Assembly: GCA_029555205.1 (NCBI GenBank)
Contig: JAKPTB010000104.1
Coordinates: forward strand, 1 to 64,000
Direction of reading: 5' to 3'
Origin: Bacillota bacterium
Lineage (GTDB): Bacteria > Bacillota > Desulfotomaculia > Desulfotomaculales > Pelotomaculaceae
DNA length: 64,000 nt
The position numbers were made by a program, and so were the translations under genes. Under the pieces are notes generated by a model. That model did no database searches, was not told the DNA's origin, and saw only the letters and a program-made list of their open reading frames with translations. Within the stretch, counting starts at the first letter, position 1. Each line of letters opens with the position of its first letter. Positions 45,318-56,472 of the stretch are shown piece after piece.

Positions 45318-45824
45318 TTATTTCTCTTTCTCAATTAGCTGCTTCACGACCACCCGCGTACCTTCTACTCTTATTACTATAACCCGGGAACCGGGTTCGA
45401 TAAACTCCCCGCCGGTCACCACATCCAGACGCTCCCCTGCCACCTCCGCCGTACCGGCCGGGCGTAAAGGGGTGAGGGCGATACCCTCTTTCCCTGCAAA
45501 GGAGCTCAGTTCCAGTAAAGGGGCCACATACCCGTCTTCCTTCTGCTGTCTGTTTTGCAGGGTCAGTTTGAACCACAGCTTGTACCGGGACATCAATTTC
45601 AGCCCTACAGTAAGTATAATAATGGTTGCAATCAGGGCCAGGACAAGGGCTTCCGTAACATGGACCACATCAACGGACACCAGAAGAACTCCCCAGCCAA
45701 AGAGAATTATCCCGATTATACCGGCTACCCCAAAACCCGGAAAAACGATAATTTCCAGAATTATGGCTATCAGTCCCAGTAAAAAAGCCAGTACCGCAAG
45801 CCAGTTCAACAATTCAGGCGTCAA
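45318..45824 (-). CDS. nfeD: NfeD family membrane protein
   Basis: 168 residues: three membrane helices (about 5-25, 30-50, 55-80) and a C-terminal OB fold ([29 protein letters not shown]). This is the short form that partners with flotillins. The open frame begins at 45878, but GAGG lies eight bases before a TTG at 45824. Confidence 0.92.
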   Translation of the reverse strand: MTPELLNWLAVLAFLLGLIAIILEIIVFPGFGVAGIIGIILFGWGVLLVSVDVVHVTEALVLALIATIIILTVGLKLMSRYKLWFKLTLQNRQQKEDGYVAPLLELSSFAGKEGIALTPLRPAGTAEVAGERLDVVTGGEFIEPGSRVIVIRVEGTRVVVKQLIEKEK

Positions 45825-45898
45825 GATCTTCACCTCGCTGCTGATTGTAAAAAATGCCTGGCTAAAATGGCCAAGCATTGGTGTCTTTTATCTTAGAT

Positions 45899-46075
45899 TT
45901 AGCGAAATCTCCTCTTTCTGGCTGCTTCAGACTTTTTCTTCCTGCGCACACTGGGCTTCTCATAATGTTCGTGTTTCCTGGCCTCGGCCAAAACGCCTGC
46001 TTTCTGACAGGTACGCTTGAAACGCCGGAGGGCACTGTCAAGTGTTTCATTTTTACCTACTCTTACTTCCGCCAC
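45899..46075 (-). CDS. rpsU: 30S ribosomal protein S21
   Basis: 58 residues, [21 protein letters not shown], with a basic C-terminal tail. The longest frame starts at 46153, but GTG at 46075 has GGAGGG eight bases before it and matches the family start. It has a strong promoter of its own. The yqeY gene usually following rpsU is absent. Confidence 0.96.
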   Translation of the reverse strand: MAEVRVGKNETLDSALRRFKRTCQKAGVLAEARKHEHYEKPSVRRKKKSEAARKRRFR

Positions 46076-46159
46076 TATACTTTCCCTCCCTCCGCTAAAC
46101 CATAAAGCAGTAAATAAGCTGGGAGCATTCCATTTCCCCGGGATAACAAACACTTAATG

Positions 46160-46189
46160 ATTATACATCAGACTCACACCTGGAGTCAA
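46160..46189 (-). promoter_or_regulatory. rpsU promoter
   Basis: TTGACT (46184-46189), 18-base spacer, TATAAT (46160-46165), about 85 bases before rpsU. Possibly also serves nfeD-floA. Confidence 0.75.
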
Positions 46190-46307
46190 CCGGCTGTCCG
46201 GCTGCATGCGGTAATATACCGGCAAAACATCGCTAGCTCAGGCCCATAAGTACACAGGCAGGCTTAATTTACTGTTCGCCAGGGGCAAAGGTTCACAACA
46301 GGGCTTT

Positions 46308-46649
46308 TTAGCCAGGTGGCCATTGAAACGGGCGTCCCGCGAGAAGATGGTAATGGATATGCATAACCACCTGACCGGCTTCCCGGCCGCAGTTGCAGAC
46401 CAGACGAAAACCCTGTTCCCCAAGGTTCAGTTCCCGGGCTACCCGGACAGCAGCCAACTGGACCTGGCCCAGGATGCCGGAATCCCCTTCGCTCAGGTCG
46501 AACAGAGTTGAGATATGCTTCTTGGGAATGACTAGAAGGTGGACAGGAGCCGCGGGGTTGACATCTTTAAAAACTAAAACCTGTTCATTTTCATAGACAA
46601 TGTCAGCAGGAATTTCCCTGTTGGCAATCTTGCAAAATATGCAGTCCTG
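46308..46649 (-). CDS. HIT family (histidine triad) protein
   Basis: 113 residues of the Hint type: C-I-F-C-K-I-A-N-R-E-I-P at the start and H-I-H-Y-H-L-L-A-G near the end, the catalytic histidine triad. Nucleoside phosphoramidase activity is typical. The longest frame starts at 46709, but GGAGG lies upstream of the ATG at 46649. Between mtaB and rpsU. Confidence 0.95.
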   Translation of the reverse strand, partial: QDCIFCKIANREIPADIVYENEQVLVFKDVNPAAPVHLLVIPKKHISTLFDLSEGDSGILGQVQLAAVRVARELNLGEQGFRLVCNCGREAGQVVMHIHYHLLAGRPFQWPPG

Positions 46650-46745
46650 CATTCTTCCACCTCCTCCCTGTAGGGGAATTACACCATTTTTTATATTTTT
46701 ATTCAACAATTTTAAAGAAAATCCTGCAGGAGTAAATTAATAATA

Positions 46746-48059
46746 TCATTCACACAAAAAACCTTTTAAAGCTGTTCCTTCAGTTTCCACCATTTTGACC
46801 CGGACAACCTCCCCCAGGAGTTCCTCACGGCCTGGAAAAAGGACTCTCACATAGTTCCCGGTCAGCCCTTCATACAGGGAACCTCTTTCTCCGGCACGCT
46901 GTTCAACCAGCACATCAAGCTCCTGTCCCACAAGTGATCCGGCGAAGCGGGCAGCCAGTTTTTTACCGGACTCAATCAGCCTCCGGCTGCGCTGCTCCTT
47001 GATCCCCGGTTTAATCTGGTCCGCAAACCCCGCGGCCGGGGTGCCACGGCGCGGTGAAAACTTGAAAACATGAAGGCCGCTGAAGGATATCCTTTCGATA
47101 AAGCGGACTGTGTTCTCAAAATTTCTTTCCGACTCTCCCGGAAAACCGGCGATAACATCCGTGGTCAGTCCCAGGCCCGGCAAATTATCTCTCAATACCT
47201 CCGCCAGGCGGGCATACTCCCAGGTTGTATAACGCCTTCCCATCCTCTGAAGGATTTCGTCGTCGCCTGATTGAAGCGGAACGTGCAGGTGCCGGCAAAA
47301 ATTCTTTAACCCCGCCAGGACCTCCACAAGTTCCGGAGTGATGTCATTTGGTTCGATGGAACTCAGCCGAATCCTTAAGAGCCCGGGGATCTCCGACAAA
47401 TCGCGAAGTAAAGCAGCCAGGCTCAGGTCCCGGTCCAGATCCTGTCCGTAGGCTCCGGTTCGAATGCCGGTCAGGACAATTTCCCTATAGCCCGCTGCCA
47501 CAATTTCCCGGGCTGCTTTGAGCACATTCTCCGGACGCCTGCTGCGCAACGGTCCCCTGGTATGAGGCACAATGCAGTAGGTGCAGAAGTTTGTACAGCC
47601 CTCCTGAATTTTTAAAAAAGCCCTGGTCCTTCCCTCCAAAGGCAACGCCGCAATTTCTTCAAACTGTTCTCCTGCCTGGAACCCGCTGACAAGGCAAAGG
47701 GGCTCCCTTTCCTTTGCAGCTGCTTCTACCAGCTCCACCAGCCTGGAGCGGCCGCGGGTGCCCACCACCAGGTCGACCCCCGGTATTCGCCCCACCTCAT
47801 CCGGCGCTATTTGAGCATAACACCCGGTCACTACAATCAGCGCAGCGGAATTGGCCCGCGCCGCGCGCCGGATCAGCTGCCTTGATTTACGGTCGCCCAG
47901 ATGAGTTACAGTACACGTATTGACAATATATATGTCAGCCGGGTCTTTAAAATCCACGATCCGGTAACCTTTTTCCTTGAAAGACTGGGCCAGGGCCGCA
48001 GACTCATACTGGTTGACCTTACACCCCAGCGTGGTGATCGCCACCGTCTTTTCACCCAT
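46746..48059 (-). CDS. mtaB: tRNA t6A37 methylthiotransferase MtaB
   Basis: Converts t6A to ms2t6A at position 37 of tRNA. The 437-residue product has the UPF0004 domain with cysteines (T-L-G-C-K-V-N-Q-Y-E-S; C-T-V-T-H), the radical SAM motif C-T-N-F-C-T-Y-C-I-V-P-H near residue 155 and a TRAM domain at the end. Its start overlaps rsmE by eight bases. Confidence 0.95.
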   Translation of the reverse strand: MGEKTVAITTLGCKVNQYESAALAQSFKEKGYRIVDFKDPADIYIVNTCTVTHLGDRKSRQLIRRAARANSAALIVVTGCYAQIAPDEVGRIPGVDLVVGTRGRSRLVELVEAAAKEREPLCLVSGFQAGEQFEEIAALPLEGRTRAFLKIQEGCTNFCTYCIVPHTRGPLRSRRPENVLKAAREIVAAGYREIVLTGIRTGAYGQDLDRDLSLAALLRDLSEIPGLLRIRLSSIEPNDITPELVEVLAGLKNFCRHLHVPLQSGDDEILQRMGRRYTTWEYARLAEVLRDNLPGLGLTTDVIAGFPGESERNFENTVRFIERISFSGLHVFKFSPRRGTPAAGFADQIKPGIKEQRSRRLIESGKKLAARFAGSLVGQELDVLVEQRAGERGSLYEGLTGNYVRVLFPGREELLGEVVRVKMVETEGTALKGFLCE

Positions 48060-48804
48060 CTGACCTACCCCCCAGATCGCACCACTGGTAAAGGAGCATA
48101 GCCACCACCGCTAAACCGGCAGTTTCTGTCCGAAGGATGCGCGGACCCAGCGTAACCGGCCGGACACCGTGGGAACGGGCCAACTCCACCTCCCGGGGGG
48201 TAAACCCCCCTTCCGGGCCGATAAAAACATAAACCTGTTCCCGGGGCTTGTTTTCACGCAGGAAAGTCTTCAGAGTCAGGGCATTTTCTTCCTCCCAGGG
48301 AATCAGCGCAGTGGCCCCATCCAGATCCCGCAAGGCCTGCTCCCAGCCCCCCGGCAGGTCGACCTCCGGAATATCCGGGCGACGGCACTGCTTGCTCGCT
48401 TCCCGGGCGATGCGGAGCCACCTTTCCCGCCGTCTGGATAATTTGTCCCCCTCCAGTTTCAGAACAGAGCGCTCACACACCAGCGGGATGATCCTGCTGA
48501 TCCCGAGCTCTGTAGTTTTCTCAACAATCAGGTCCATTTTATCAGCCTTGGGCAACCCCTGAACCAGTGTTAGCCGGGGACCGGGAGAACTGAACACAGG
48601 GACTTCCCCGGTCACGGCGCAAATCACTCTGGTCCTGCCGGCATCTTCAATAACCGCCTGATAAGACTTGCCTCGTCCGTCCAGGACCAGGAGCCGGTCC
48701 CCCCTGCCCAGGCGGAGAACTCTCGTAATATGTACAGCATCCTGACCCGTCAGGTAGATGTAACCATCTCTGATCTGATCAGGTTCCACAAAGAACCGGG
48801 GCAT
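48052..48804 (-). CDS. rsmE: 16S rRNA m3U1498 methyltransferase RsmE
   Basis: 250 residues: N-terminal PUA-like domain (F-F-V-E-P-D, H-I-T-R-V-L-R-L) and C-terminal SPOUT knot (F-I-G-P-E-G-G-F-T-P-R-E, L-G-P-R-I-L-R-T-E-T-A). Overlaps mtaB and follows the prmA-dnaJ block as in Firmicutes. Confidence 0.96.
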   Translation of the reverse strand: MPRFFVEPDQIRDGYIYLTGQDAVHITRVLRLGRGDRLLVLDGRGKSYQAVIEDAGRTRVICAVTGEVPVFSSPGPRLTLVQGLPKADKMDLIVEKTTELGISRIIPLVCERSVLKLEGDKLSRRRERWLRIAREASKQCRRPDIPEVDLPGGWEQALRDLDGATALIPWEEENALTLKTFLRENKPREQVYVFIGPEGGFTPREVELARSHGVRPVTLGPRILRTETAGLAVVAMLLYQWCDLGGRSDG

Positions 48805-48899
48805 AAACTAAAGCTCCTCTGCCCTAAAAATTAATTATAACCCGTCCGGTCCCGGCCTATGCATCAGCCCGGTTCAGCTTCCGGGCAGACCAACAACTG

Positions 48900-49103
48900 T
48901 TATTTCCCGCTGTTCCTGCGCCTCGTAACCGTTTCCCCGCCGATGCCCCAGTTGCCGGTTTCCACTTCTTCGATAACGACAACTGTAGTTTGGGGGTTTT
49001 TACCCAGAAGATCCGCAAGGAGCCTGGTAACCCCCTGAATCAACTGAGCCTTTTGTTCCGCTGTTACCCCATCCTTTGTAATTTTAATATTAACGAAGGG
49101 CAC
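48900..49103 (-). CDS. 4-oxalocrotonate tautomerase family protein
   Basis: 67 residues starting M-P-F-V-N-I-K-I-T-K-D-G; proline 2 becomes the catalytic N-terminus after removal of methionine. GTG start with GGGGG upstream. Small tautomerases of this kind occur in many clostridia and their substrate is not predictable. It sits between rsmE and prmA. Confidence 0.88.
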   Translation of the reverse strand: MPFVNIKITKDGVTAEQKAQLIQGVTRLLADLLGKNPQTTVVVIEEVETGNWGIGGETVTRRRNSGK

Positions 49104-49135
49104 TTTATTATAACCCCCTTCCCGATGCAGAAATT

Positions 49136-50068
49136 TTAGTCCCGCAAGGTTTTTTTAGCCACAATGGCCGTCCACTCGCCTTCCTCCAGTTGCTCCCGGA
49201 GAGTCAGGCCCGCCTCTTCCAGAGCATCCCGTACCTCGTCTGCCCGGTGACGGATAATCCCCGAAGCAATCAGAAAGCCGCCGGGAACCAGCGCAGCTGC
49301 GGCGTCAGGAGCAAGGCTGATGATCACACCGGCAATAATATTGGCAACCACCAGGTCGGCCCCGCCATTTAGATTATCCAGCAGGTTACCCTGCACCACC
49401 CGCACTATCCCTTCCATCCGGTTTCTGGCCACGTTTTCTGCCGCGGCCCGGCAAGCCACAGGGTCCAGATCCACCGCCACCACCCGGCCGGCACCCAGGG
49501 CAGCTGCCGCAACAGCCAGAATCCCCGAGCCCGTACCCACGTCGTAAACCCTCTCTCCGCCGCGGATATACTTTTCCAGCAGCTTCAAGCATAAGGATGT
49601 GGTGGGATGCGTACCGCAGCCAAAAGCCATCCCCGGATCAAGTTCAATGACCAGTTCTCCGTCAACCGCCTGGTAATCCTCCCAGGAGGGCTTGACCACA
49701 ATCCTCCGCCCCACATGTACCGGTTTGTAATACTGTTTCCAGGTGCTGGCCCAGTCTTCCTCCCGGACCGTGCGCGTGCTCACTTCAGCTTCCGGGTTTA
49801 AGCCCAGGCGGTTCAGGGCGGAAAACAGCTCTTCCAGCCGCCTGTCCAGGCCGTCATCCACAGGTAAATAAGCCTTGACCACAGGCTTCTCCTGTTTGGC
49901 CGCCTCCGGGGAAACAGCCCATTCCTCGGGATGCGTCCTGGCAGCATACATATGAATAACGGCGGGGTCCTCAATGACAACCCCGCCGGCTCCCAACTCC
50001 CGGAATATTTCCGAAACCAGTTCGACTCCGGCGGGGGGAGAGCTCACGGCAATCTCCAACCATTCCAA
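49136..50068 (-). CDS. prmA: Ribosomal protein L11 methyltransferase
   Basis: 310 residues: N-terminal substrate-recognition domain (W-L-E-I-A-V), then a SAM methyltransferase domain with F-G-C-G-T-H-P-T-T and D-V-G-T-G-S-G-I-L-A-V-A-A. Usual neighbour of dnaJ and rsmE. TTG start with GGAG eight bases upstream. Confidence 0.95.
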   Translation of the reverse strand: MEWLEIAVSSPPAGVELVSEIFRELGAGGVVIEDPAVIHMYAARTHPEEWAVSPEAAKQEKPVVKAYLPVDDGLDRRLEELFSALNRLGLNPEAEVSTRTVREEDWASTWKQYYKPVHVGRRIVVKPSWEDYQAVDGELVIELDPGMAFGCGTHPTTSLCLKLLEKYIRGGERVYDVGTGSGILAVAAAALGAGRVVAVDLDPVACRAAAENVARNRMEGIVRVVQGNLLDNLNGGADLVVANIIAGVIISLAPDAAAALVPGGFLIASGIIRHRADEVRDALEEAGLTLREQLEEGEWTAIVAKKTLRD

Positions 50069-50093
50069 GTAAAAAACTCCTTATCTTTGGCCT

Positions 50094-51230
50094 TTAGCCC
50101 ATGAAGGCGTCCTTCATTTTTTCAAAAAAACTCTTATCCCCGGTCTGTCCCCTTCCCTGTACAGGCTCGCCGTCGCCAAGACGGGCAAACTCCCGGAGCA
50201 ATTCCTTCTGTTTTTCGCTAAGCCTGCCGGGAATTATTACCTTTACCCGGACATGCTGGTCGCCCCTGCCAAAACCATTTAGATGGGGAACACCCTTTCC
50301 TCTGATCCTGAAAACGGTCCCCGGTTGAGTACCCTCGGGTATCTTTAATTTTTCCTTCCCTTCCAGGGTGGGGACATCGATCTCATCACCCAGAGCCGCC
50401 TGGACAAATGAAAGCGGTATTTCACAAATCAAGTCATCGCCCTCACGCCGGAAAAGCTTGTGCTGTTTAACGTGGATATAGACATAAAGATCACCCGGGG
50501 GTCCTCCCCTGGTTCCGGCCTCTCCCTCACCTGCGAGGCGGAGCCGGGAACCGTTGTCCACACCGGGCGGCACTTTGACCTTGATACTGCGTGTTTTGCG
50601 CACAGAACCGGCGCCGCGGCAGGTTGGGCAAGGTTTCTCGATGACCTGACCGGTACCCCGGCAGCGATCACAGGTCCGGGATTGGACAATACGTCCAAAG
50701 GGTGTACTCTGGGTAAACTGTACCTGGCCGGTCCCCGCACAGGCCAGACAGGTTTTGGGCCTGCTTCCGGCAGCGGCCCCGCTGCCGCCGCAGGTGCCGC
50801 AAGTCTCAACCCGGGGCACCTTCACTTCCCGCTCCAAACCAAAGGCTGCTTCCTTTAAAGTAATCTCTATGTCGGTGCGGATATCCGAACCTCTTTCGGG
50901 ACCGGTGCGCCTGCGGGTGCGTCCGCCGCCGCCAAAGAATATATCAAAGATATCCCCCAGTCCACCGAAATCACCGAAACCCTCAAACCCGCCGAATCCC
51001 TGTCCGTCGATACCCGCATGGCCAAAACGATCATAGCTGGATCTTTTTTCAGGATCACTCAAAACAACATAGGCCTCGCTGATTTCCTTGAACTTTGCTT
51101 CGGCATCCTTGTCATCCGGGTTGGCGTCAGGGTGATACTTGCGGGCCAGCCTCCGGTAAGCCTTTTTAATTTCATCGGGAGTCGCGTTCCGGGAAACGCC
51201 CAGCACTTCATAATAGTCTCTCTTTTCCAT
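50094..51230 (-). CDS. dnaJ: Chaperone DnaJ
   Basis: About 378 residues: J domain with Y-H-P-D near residue 34, a G/F-rich linker (about 75-105), four C-x-x-C-x-G-x-G zinc repeats (about 145-205) and the substrate-binding C-terminal domains. ATG at 51230 is six bases after GAGAGGTG; a start three codons earlier is less likely. Separated from dnaK by a hairpin. Confidence 0.97.
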   Translation of the reverse strand: MEKRDYYEVLGVSRNATPDEIKKAYRRLARKYHPDANPDDKDAEAKFKEISEAYVVLSDPEKRSSYDRFGHAGIDGQGFGGFEGFGDFGGLGDIFDIFFGGGGRTRRRTGPERGSDIRTDIEITLKEAAFGLEREVKVPRVETCGTCGGSGAAAGSRPKTCLACAGTGQVQFTQSTPFGRIVQSRTCDRCRGTGQVIEKPCPTCRGAGSVRKTRSIKVKVPPGVDNGSRLRLAGEGEAGTRGGPPGDLYVYIHVKQHKLFRREGDDLICEIPLSFVQAALGDEIDVPTLEGKEKLKIPEGTQPGTVFRIRGKGVPHLNGFGRGDQHVRVKVIIPGRLSEKQKELLREFARLGDGEPVQGRGQTGDKSFFEKMKDAFMG

Positions 51231-51262
51231 CTGCCACACCTCTCAAAACTACAACAAAGGAA

Positions 51263-51282
51263 AGGGGAACCTTCATTCCCCT
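51263..51282 (-). terminator. Hairpin between dnaK and dnaJ, possible attenuator
   Basis: 7-bp stem AGGGGAA/TTCCCCT with a 6-base loop, followed by TTCCTTTG on the minus strand. It may lower dnaJ transcription relative to dnaK. Confidence 0.45.
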
Positions 51283-51329
51283 CTAAAGGATATCACAGTA
51301 TTGTTTTGAATAAAAGCCAAAGTCACCTT

Positions 51330-53171
51330 CTATTTATCATCTTTTACTTCGAAATCGGCATCCACAACATTGTCTTTCGGATCCCCTCCACCAGCCTGAC
51401 CGCCCCCGGGAGCACCGGTTCCGGGCTGCTGTTCCTGGCCGGTTTTCTGGTACATCGCCGCTGTCAGTTCGTAGAGCGGTCCGGTGATAGCCTCTAATTT
51501 GGCCTTGATTGTTTCAATAACACCGCCTTTTACAGCTTCCTTGAGTTCGTCGGTGGCCCTTTGCAGCTTCTCAACAGCGGCAGGGTCGGCTTTATCCTTG
51601 AAATCCTTTATTGTTTTTTCAGCCTGGTAAATCATACTATCGGCCTGGTTGCGGATTTCCACCTCTTCCTTGCGCTTGCTGTCTTCGGAGGCGTATCTAT
51701 CCGCTTCCTTGACCATTCTATCGATTTCCTGCTCAGTCAAGTTGGTACTGGCGGTAATGGTCATGCTCTGCTCTTTACCCGTGCCCATATCCTTTGCTGT
51801 AACGTTTACGATTCCGTTCACGTCGATATCAAATTTAACTTCAATTTGCGGCACACCCCTTGGCGCGGGTGGAATACCGGTGAGGGTAAAGCGGCCCAGG
51901 GTTTTGTTGTCACTGGCCATGGAGCGCTCACCCTGGAGCACGTGAATCTCCACGGTAGTCTGGCCATCTGCCGCAGTAGAGAAGATCTGGCTTTTGGATG
52001 TAGGGATGGTGGTGTTCCGTTCAATCAACTTCGTAAACACGCCGCCAAGGGTTTCAATTCCAAGGGAAAGGGGTGTTACATCCAGCAGTAGAACATCCTT
52101 TACCTCTCCGGCCAGCACTCCGGCCTGAATGGCCGCACCGAGGGCAACGCACTCATCGGGGTTGATTCCCTTATGGGGTTCTTTGCCCAGGAACTTACGG
52201 ATGGCCTCCTGTACCGAAGGCATACGGGTTGCGCCGCCCACAAGAAGTATTTTGTGAATGTCCTTGGGCTGCAAACCTGCATCGGAAAGCGCCTGGCGGG
52301 TGGGTCCCATAGTCTTCTCAATCAGGTCGGCTGTCATTTCATCAAACTTGGCCCGGGTGAGATTGATGTCCAGGTGTTTGGGGCCGTTGGCGTCCGCAGA
52401 AATGAAGGGAAGGTTGATATTGGTCGTGGCTACCCCTGACAGTTCGATCTTTGCTTTTTCAGCAGCCTCGTTCAGCCGCTGCATGGCCATTTTGTCATTG
52501 CGCAGGTCGATCCCGGTATCCTTTTTAAATTCGGTGACCAGGTAATCTACGATCCTCTGATCAAAATCATCACCGCCCAGGCGGTTGTTGCCGCTGGTGG
52601 CTCTAACCTCGAACACGCCGTCGCCAATATCAAGGATGGATACATCAAAAGTACCCCCTCCCAGATCGTATACCAGAATCGTCTGTTCTTCGCCCTTATC
52701 CAGTCCGTAGGCCAGAGCAGCCGCGGTAGGCTCGTTGATAATCCGCAGAACCTCGAGGCCGGCAATTTTACCGGCGTCCTTGGTAGCCTGGCGCTGGGAA
52801 TCGCTGAAATAGGCAGGAACGGTAATGACCGCTTTTTCCACTTTTCCGCCCAGGTAGGCTTCAGCATCAGCTTTTAATTTCTGGAGAATCATTGCGGAGA
52901 TCTCCTGTGGAGTATAACTCTTACCTTCAATGTTTACTCTATGATCAGTACCCATGTAGCGCTTAATTGAACTGACGGTCCGGTCCGGGTTACTCACAGC
53001 CTGCCTTTTGGCCACCTGGCCCACAAGCCGCTCTCCGGTCTTGGAGAACCCCACAACAGAAGGCGTGGTTCTGGCCCCTTCAGCATTGGGAATAACCACC
53101 GCCTCGCCGCCCTCCATCACAGCTACACAGGAGTTAGTCGTGCCAAGGTCAATTCCTATTACTTTAGACAT
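51330..53171 (-). CDS. dnaK: Chaperone DnaK (Hsp70)
   Basis: 613 residues: ATPase domain with G-I-D-L-G-T-T-N-S and [12 protein letters not shown], substrate-binding domain, and a C-terminal lid ending in a glycine-rich tail and E-V-K-D-D-K. GGAGG lies upstream of the ATG. Member of the hrcA-chaperonin-grpE-dnaK-dnaJ transcription unit controlled by CIRCE. Confidence 0.98.
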   Translation of the reverse strand: MSKVIGIDLGTTNSCVAVMEGGEAVVIPNAEGARTTPSVVGFSKTGERLVGQVAKRQAVSNPDRTVSSIKRYMGTDHRVNIEGKSYTPQEISAMILQKLKADAEAYLGGKVEKAVITVPAYFSDSQRQATKDAGKIAGLEVLRIINEPTAAALAYGLDKGEEQTILVYDLGGGTFDVSILDIGDGVFEVRATSGNNRLGGDDFDQRIVDYLVTEFKKDTGIDLRNDKMAMQRLNEAAEKAKIELSGVATTNINLPFISADANGPKHLDINLTRAKFDEMTADLIEKTMGPTRQALSDAGLQPKDIHKILLVGGATRMPSVQEAIRKFLGKEPHKGINPDECVALGAAIQAGVLAGEVKDVLLLDVTPLSLGIETLGGVFTKLIERNTTIPTSKSQIFSTAADGQTTVEIHVLQGERSMASDNKTLGRFTLTGIPPAPRGVPQIEVKFDIDVNGIVNVTAKDMGTGKEQSMTITASTNLTEQEIDRMVKEADRYASEDSKRKEEVEIRNQADSMIYQAEKTIKDFKDKADPAAVEKLQRATDELKEAVKGGVIETIKAKLEAITGPLYELTAAMYQKTGQEQQPGTGAPGGGQAGGGDPKDNVVDADFEVKDDK

Positions 53172-53205
53172 TTTATTCGACCTCCTGAACTAAGTTTCTT
53201 GTTGC

Positions 53206-53808
53206 TTACAAAGATTTGGAAACCTTAACCATAGACGGCCGGATCACTTTATCTTTCAGAATGTACCCGCGCCTAAGTTCTTCAATAATAGTGTTTTCGG
53301 GGTATTTTTCAGACTCCTCCCGGAAAACTGCCTCGTGCTTAACCGGGTCAAAGGGCTCTCCGACCGCCGGAATAGCCTCTAATCCTTCCAGGGATAATAC
53401 ATCTTGAAACTGCCGGTAAATCATTTCGACACCGGATTTATAATCTTTAAGCGAATCACCCTCAGCCTCCAGGGCCCGCTCGAAATTATCCAGCACCGGC
53501 AGCAACTTCAGCACCAGTTGCTCCGAGGCATATTTGCCCAGTTCCTCCTTTTCCAGGCGGGTCCTTCTCCGGAAATTTTCATAATCGGCCTGCAGTCTGG
53601 CCAGACGGTTATAGAAGTCCTCCGCCCTGGCCTTCTGCTCCTCCAGCTGTTTTTGGAGAATGGACAAGTCATCAACTGCCGGCTCCTGGACTGCTTCCTT
53701 TAAATTCTGCTCCTGTTCTGCCTGGACCTGAGTCACCGGGTCCTGCTTTGTAAAATTCTCATGATCTTCGCTTTTTTTCGTACAATTGCATCTATCCTCA
53801 ATGCTCAC
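53206..53808 (-). CDS. grpE: Nucleotide exchange factor GrpE
   Basis: About 200 residues: long N-terminal coiled coil (about 40-95, then D-Y-E-N-F-R-R-R-T), four-helix bundle and a C-terminal beta wing (G-Y-I-L-K-D-K-V-I-R-P-S-M-V-K-V). The frame reaches 53817, but GAGGTG lies six bases before the GTG at 53808. It starts 14 bases after the chaperonin gene ends. Confidence 0.95.
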   Translation of the reverse strand: MSIEDRCNCTKKSEDHENFTKQDPVTQVQAEQEQNLKEAVQEPAVDDLSILQKQLEEQKARAEDFYNRLARLQADYENFRRRTRLEKEELGKYASEQLVLKLLPVLDNFERALEAEGDSLKDYKSGVEMIYRQFQDVLSLEGLEAIPAVGEPFDPVKHEAVFREESEKYPENTIIEELRRGYILKDKVIRPSMVKVSKSL

Positions 53809-53822
53809 GCCGGTCACCTCAC

Positions 53823-55391
53823 TTAAACCTTGAGAGTATCACTTGAAGAGTCGGCTTTATCTTCCCTTTTCTTGATAATAGTATCAATTCTTAAAATAGC
53901 CTCGGCCACTTCTCCAGCCGCCTTCAGGGCATAAATCTTCACACTGGCCGGGTCTACAATTCCATTCTCGTACATATCAGCTACCTCTCCGCTGTCACAA
54001 TCAATAGCCAGGGAATTTTTGCCTGTTTCTGTCTGGGCTGCAATCACATCACCAATTTTTTCCAGGTGATTGAAGCCCGCGTTGGCTACGATCTGAGCCA
54101 TGGGTTTCTTTAAAGCTTCCACCACGCACTCCACACCATAGGCAGCCATGCCCCGGATGCCTTCCCGCACTTTATCCACCTCACGGGCTGCCCAGAGCTC
54201 CAGGGAACCTCCCCCGGGCACAACTCCACTCTTGATTGCAGCTTGCACCGAAGCTGCCGCATCCCTGGCAATGCGCTCCCGCTCACCCACCACTTCGGAT
54301 GTCGCGGCTCCCACCAGTACGGTGGCCATGGGCTTGCCCTTGCCGCCAAGAACCCATACCTGTTCGAGCTTTTCATCGTTATAAACCCGGTCGGCGCTCC
54401 CCAGATACCGTTCCAGTTCGGCCAGCGGCCTCTTCAGCCCGGTACGCTTGATCATTCTGGCGCCGGTGTGTTCAGCAGCCTTACGCAGTTCTTTATTGGC
54501 AACTCTCTGGATGACCATGACACCCTCGTCGGTTAATATTTCTTCAGCGGGATCTGCAACCCCACGGTCAACCAGGACCAGACCTACGCCCAGATCCAGG
54601 ATTTTTTTCAGGTTTTCCTTAAATTCCTCCTGAAGCTTCAAATACCGGGTAAAACCGGCCTCTGTACCCAGGGCCTCATCGTCAATTTCCTCCGGTTCCA
54701 GGGCATCATCAATGACCAGAACCTTTACCCGCTCCAGCTCTTTGGGCATCTGCCGGTTCATCCGTTCCTTATTGATGATTACACCCATAAAAACCTGATT
54801 CTCCGCGCCTTCCTCGGCGACTATGGAATCAGAAAACTTAAAGGACCTGTCTTTCAGCTTTTCCTCCCCAATCAGCACCGCCGCCTGTGTCACAAGTTCG
54901 GCAATGTCAGCGTGACCCCGGCCGGCAACCAGGGCCACCTGAAGGACCAGCGGATCATCCAGGCCTTTGATGGGCCGGGATTGCTCCTGCATGACTTCCA
55001 GCGCCCTTTTCAAGCCGGTACGCAGACCCTCAATAACCCTGGCCACAGGCACGCCCTTGGCCACCTGCTCCACCCCGGAACTGACCAGGACCCCGGCCAT
55101 TACTGTGGCCGTGGTTGTTCCGTCACCCACCTCGGCCTGTTGAGCCTTGGCGATATTAATCAACATTCTGGCCGCGGGATGGTTGGCCTCCATCATGGTC
55201 AGAATAGTTACTCCGTCGTTGGTAATAACCACTTCGCCAAACTTATCAACCAGCATGGTGTCCAAACCCTTGGGGCCCAGTGTCCCTTCCACCGCGCTGG
55301 CAATAGCCCGGATGGCGTTGGAGTTGGTCATCAGCGCAGCCAGACTTTCATCTACCTCGGACCCGGTCGTCGCTTCCCTCTTCAAACTCAA
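53823..55391 (-). CDS. Archaeal-like group III chaperonin (TCP-1/thermosome-type)
   Basis: About 522 residues. Signature motifs are those of the thermosome/CCT type and not Gro[33 protein letters not shown] and V-V-P-G-G-G-S-L-E. Such bacterial group III chaperonins have been described in Carboxydothermus and relatives, lodged in the dnaK operon; this one fits. Folding would not need GroES because the lid is built in. The longest frame starts at 55421 and overlaps hrcA, but GAGGAGG lies eight bases before TTG 55391, giving M-S-L-K-R-E-A. It lies between hrcA and grpE under the CIRCE. Confidence 0.93.
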   Translation of the reverse strand: MSLKREATTGSEVDESLAALMTNSNAIRAIASAVEGTLGPKGLDTMLVDKFGEVVITNDGVTILTMMEANHPAARMLINIAKAQQAEVGDGTTTATVMAGVLVSSGVEQVAKGVPVARVIEGLRTGLKRALEVMQEQSRPIKGLDDPLVLQVALVAGRGHADIAELVTQAAVLIGEEKLKDRSFKFSDSIVAEEGAENQVFMGVIINKERMNRQMPKELERVKVLVIDDALEPEEIDDEALGTEAGFTRYLKLQEEFKENLKKILDLGVGLVLVDRGVADPAEEILTDEGVMVIQRVANKELRKAAEHTGARMIKRTGLKRPLAELERYLGSADRVYNDEKLEQVWVLGGKGKPMATVLVGAATSEVVGERERIARDAAASVQAAIKSGVVPGGGSLELWAAREVDKVREGIRGMAAYGVECVVEALKKPMAQIVANAGFNHLEKIGDVIAAQTETGKNSLAIDCDSGEVADMYENGIVDPASVKIYALKAAGEVAEAILRIDTIIKKREDKADSSSDTLKV

Positions 55392-55404
55392 ATACGGTTC
55401 CTCC

Positions 55405-56451
55405 TCATTTTCCCGGACCAAAAATTATTCGCTCCATTGCACGGGAAAGATTCCTGGTCATGGATTCAACAATGCTTACAACTTTGGCATATTCCATTCG
55501 CGTAGGTCCAAGTACCCCGATGGATCCCGCCTGCTTGCCGCAAATAGAATAGGGAGCGGTAATCATACTGCACTCTTTGATCTCCCGGTGCTTGATTTCA
55601 TCACCGATGCGTACAGTTACGCCCCCGCTGTCCCCCTGATTTGAGAGCAGTTCACACAGCATTTCCTCCTGCTCAATAATACTGAGCAGGGTTCTAACCT
55701 TTTCAATATTGTGAAATTCCGGCTGATTTAACATATTAAATACCCCGCCGAGGTAAATTTTATCCTCGTTTTTCAACATCAGGCTTTCATGAAGCAGCTC
55801 CATGGCCAGGTCCAGGATATGTTTGTGCCTGGCCAGCTCAAGGTAGATTTCATTCAACAGAGTAACTTTGATACTCTCAATTGTCAATCCCTGGAGCTTG
55901 GCGTTCAAGACCCCGGATATTGTCTCCATATCAGCGGAAGTAATGCTTTCAGGCACTTCGATGACCCTGTGGTGCAGCGTCCCGTTATCCATCACCACAA
56001 TCACCATAGCCTGGGAAGGGCGCATTAAGATCAGCTGGATGTGTTTAAAGCTGCCGGCTCCTATCTGTGGAGACATGATTATGGAAGCATACTGGGTGAG
56101 GTGGGACAGAAGCTGTCCCGCCTTTTGAATAACCTGGCCTACATCCCTCACTTTTTTCTCAAATTGGCGCCTGATCAAATCCTCTTGTTCTGCCGAAAGC
56201 TCTTTCTTCTGCATCAAATAGTCCACGTAATAGCGATAGCCCTGCTGCGACGGAATGCGACCGGCAGAAGTATGGGGCTGCTCAATGTAACCCTGTTCCT
56301 CCAGGTCCGCCATCTCGTTCCGGATGGTGGCCGGACTCACTCCGAGCCTGTATTTTTTAGCAATGGTCCGGGAACCAACCGGCTCTGCTGTAGCAATGAA
56401 GTCCTGGACAATAGCCATAAGCACTTTTTGCTTGCGCTCATCCATTTTCAT
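55405..56451 (-). CDS. hrcA: Heat-inducible transcription repressor HrcA
   Basis: 348 residues: winged-helix domain ([23 protein letters not shown]) and the C-terminal GAF-like domain. GGGGGG is six bases before the ATG. It binds the CIRCE at 56473-56499 and represses its own operon, including the group III chaperonin, grpE and dnaK. Confidence 0.96.
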   Translation of the reverse strand: MKMDERKQKVLMAIVQDFIATAEPVGSRTIAKKYRLGVSPATIRNEMADLEEQGYIEQPHTSAGRIPSQQGYRYYVDYLMQKKELSAEQEDLIRRQFEKKVRDVGQVIQKAGQLLSHLTQYASIIMSPQIGAGSFKHIQLILMRPSQAMVIVVMDNGTLHHRVIEVPESITSADMETISGVLNAKLQGLTIESIKVTLLNEIYLELARHKHILDLAMELLHESLMLKNEDKIYLGGVFNMLNQPEFHNIEKVRTLLSIIEQEEMLCELLSNQGDSGGVTVRIGDEIKHREIKECSMITAPYSICGKQAGSIGVLGPTRMEYAKVVSIVESMTRNLSRAMERIIFGPGK

Positions 56452-56472
56452 GCCGGTCCCCCCTTATTGTTG

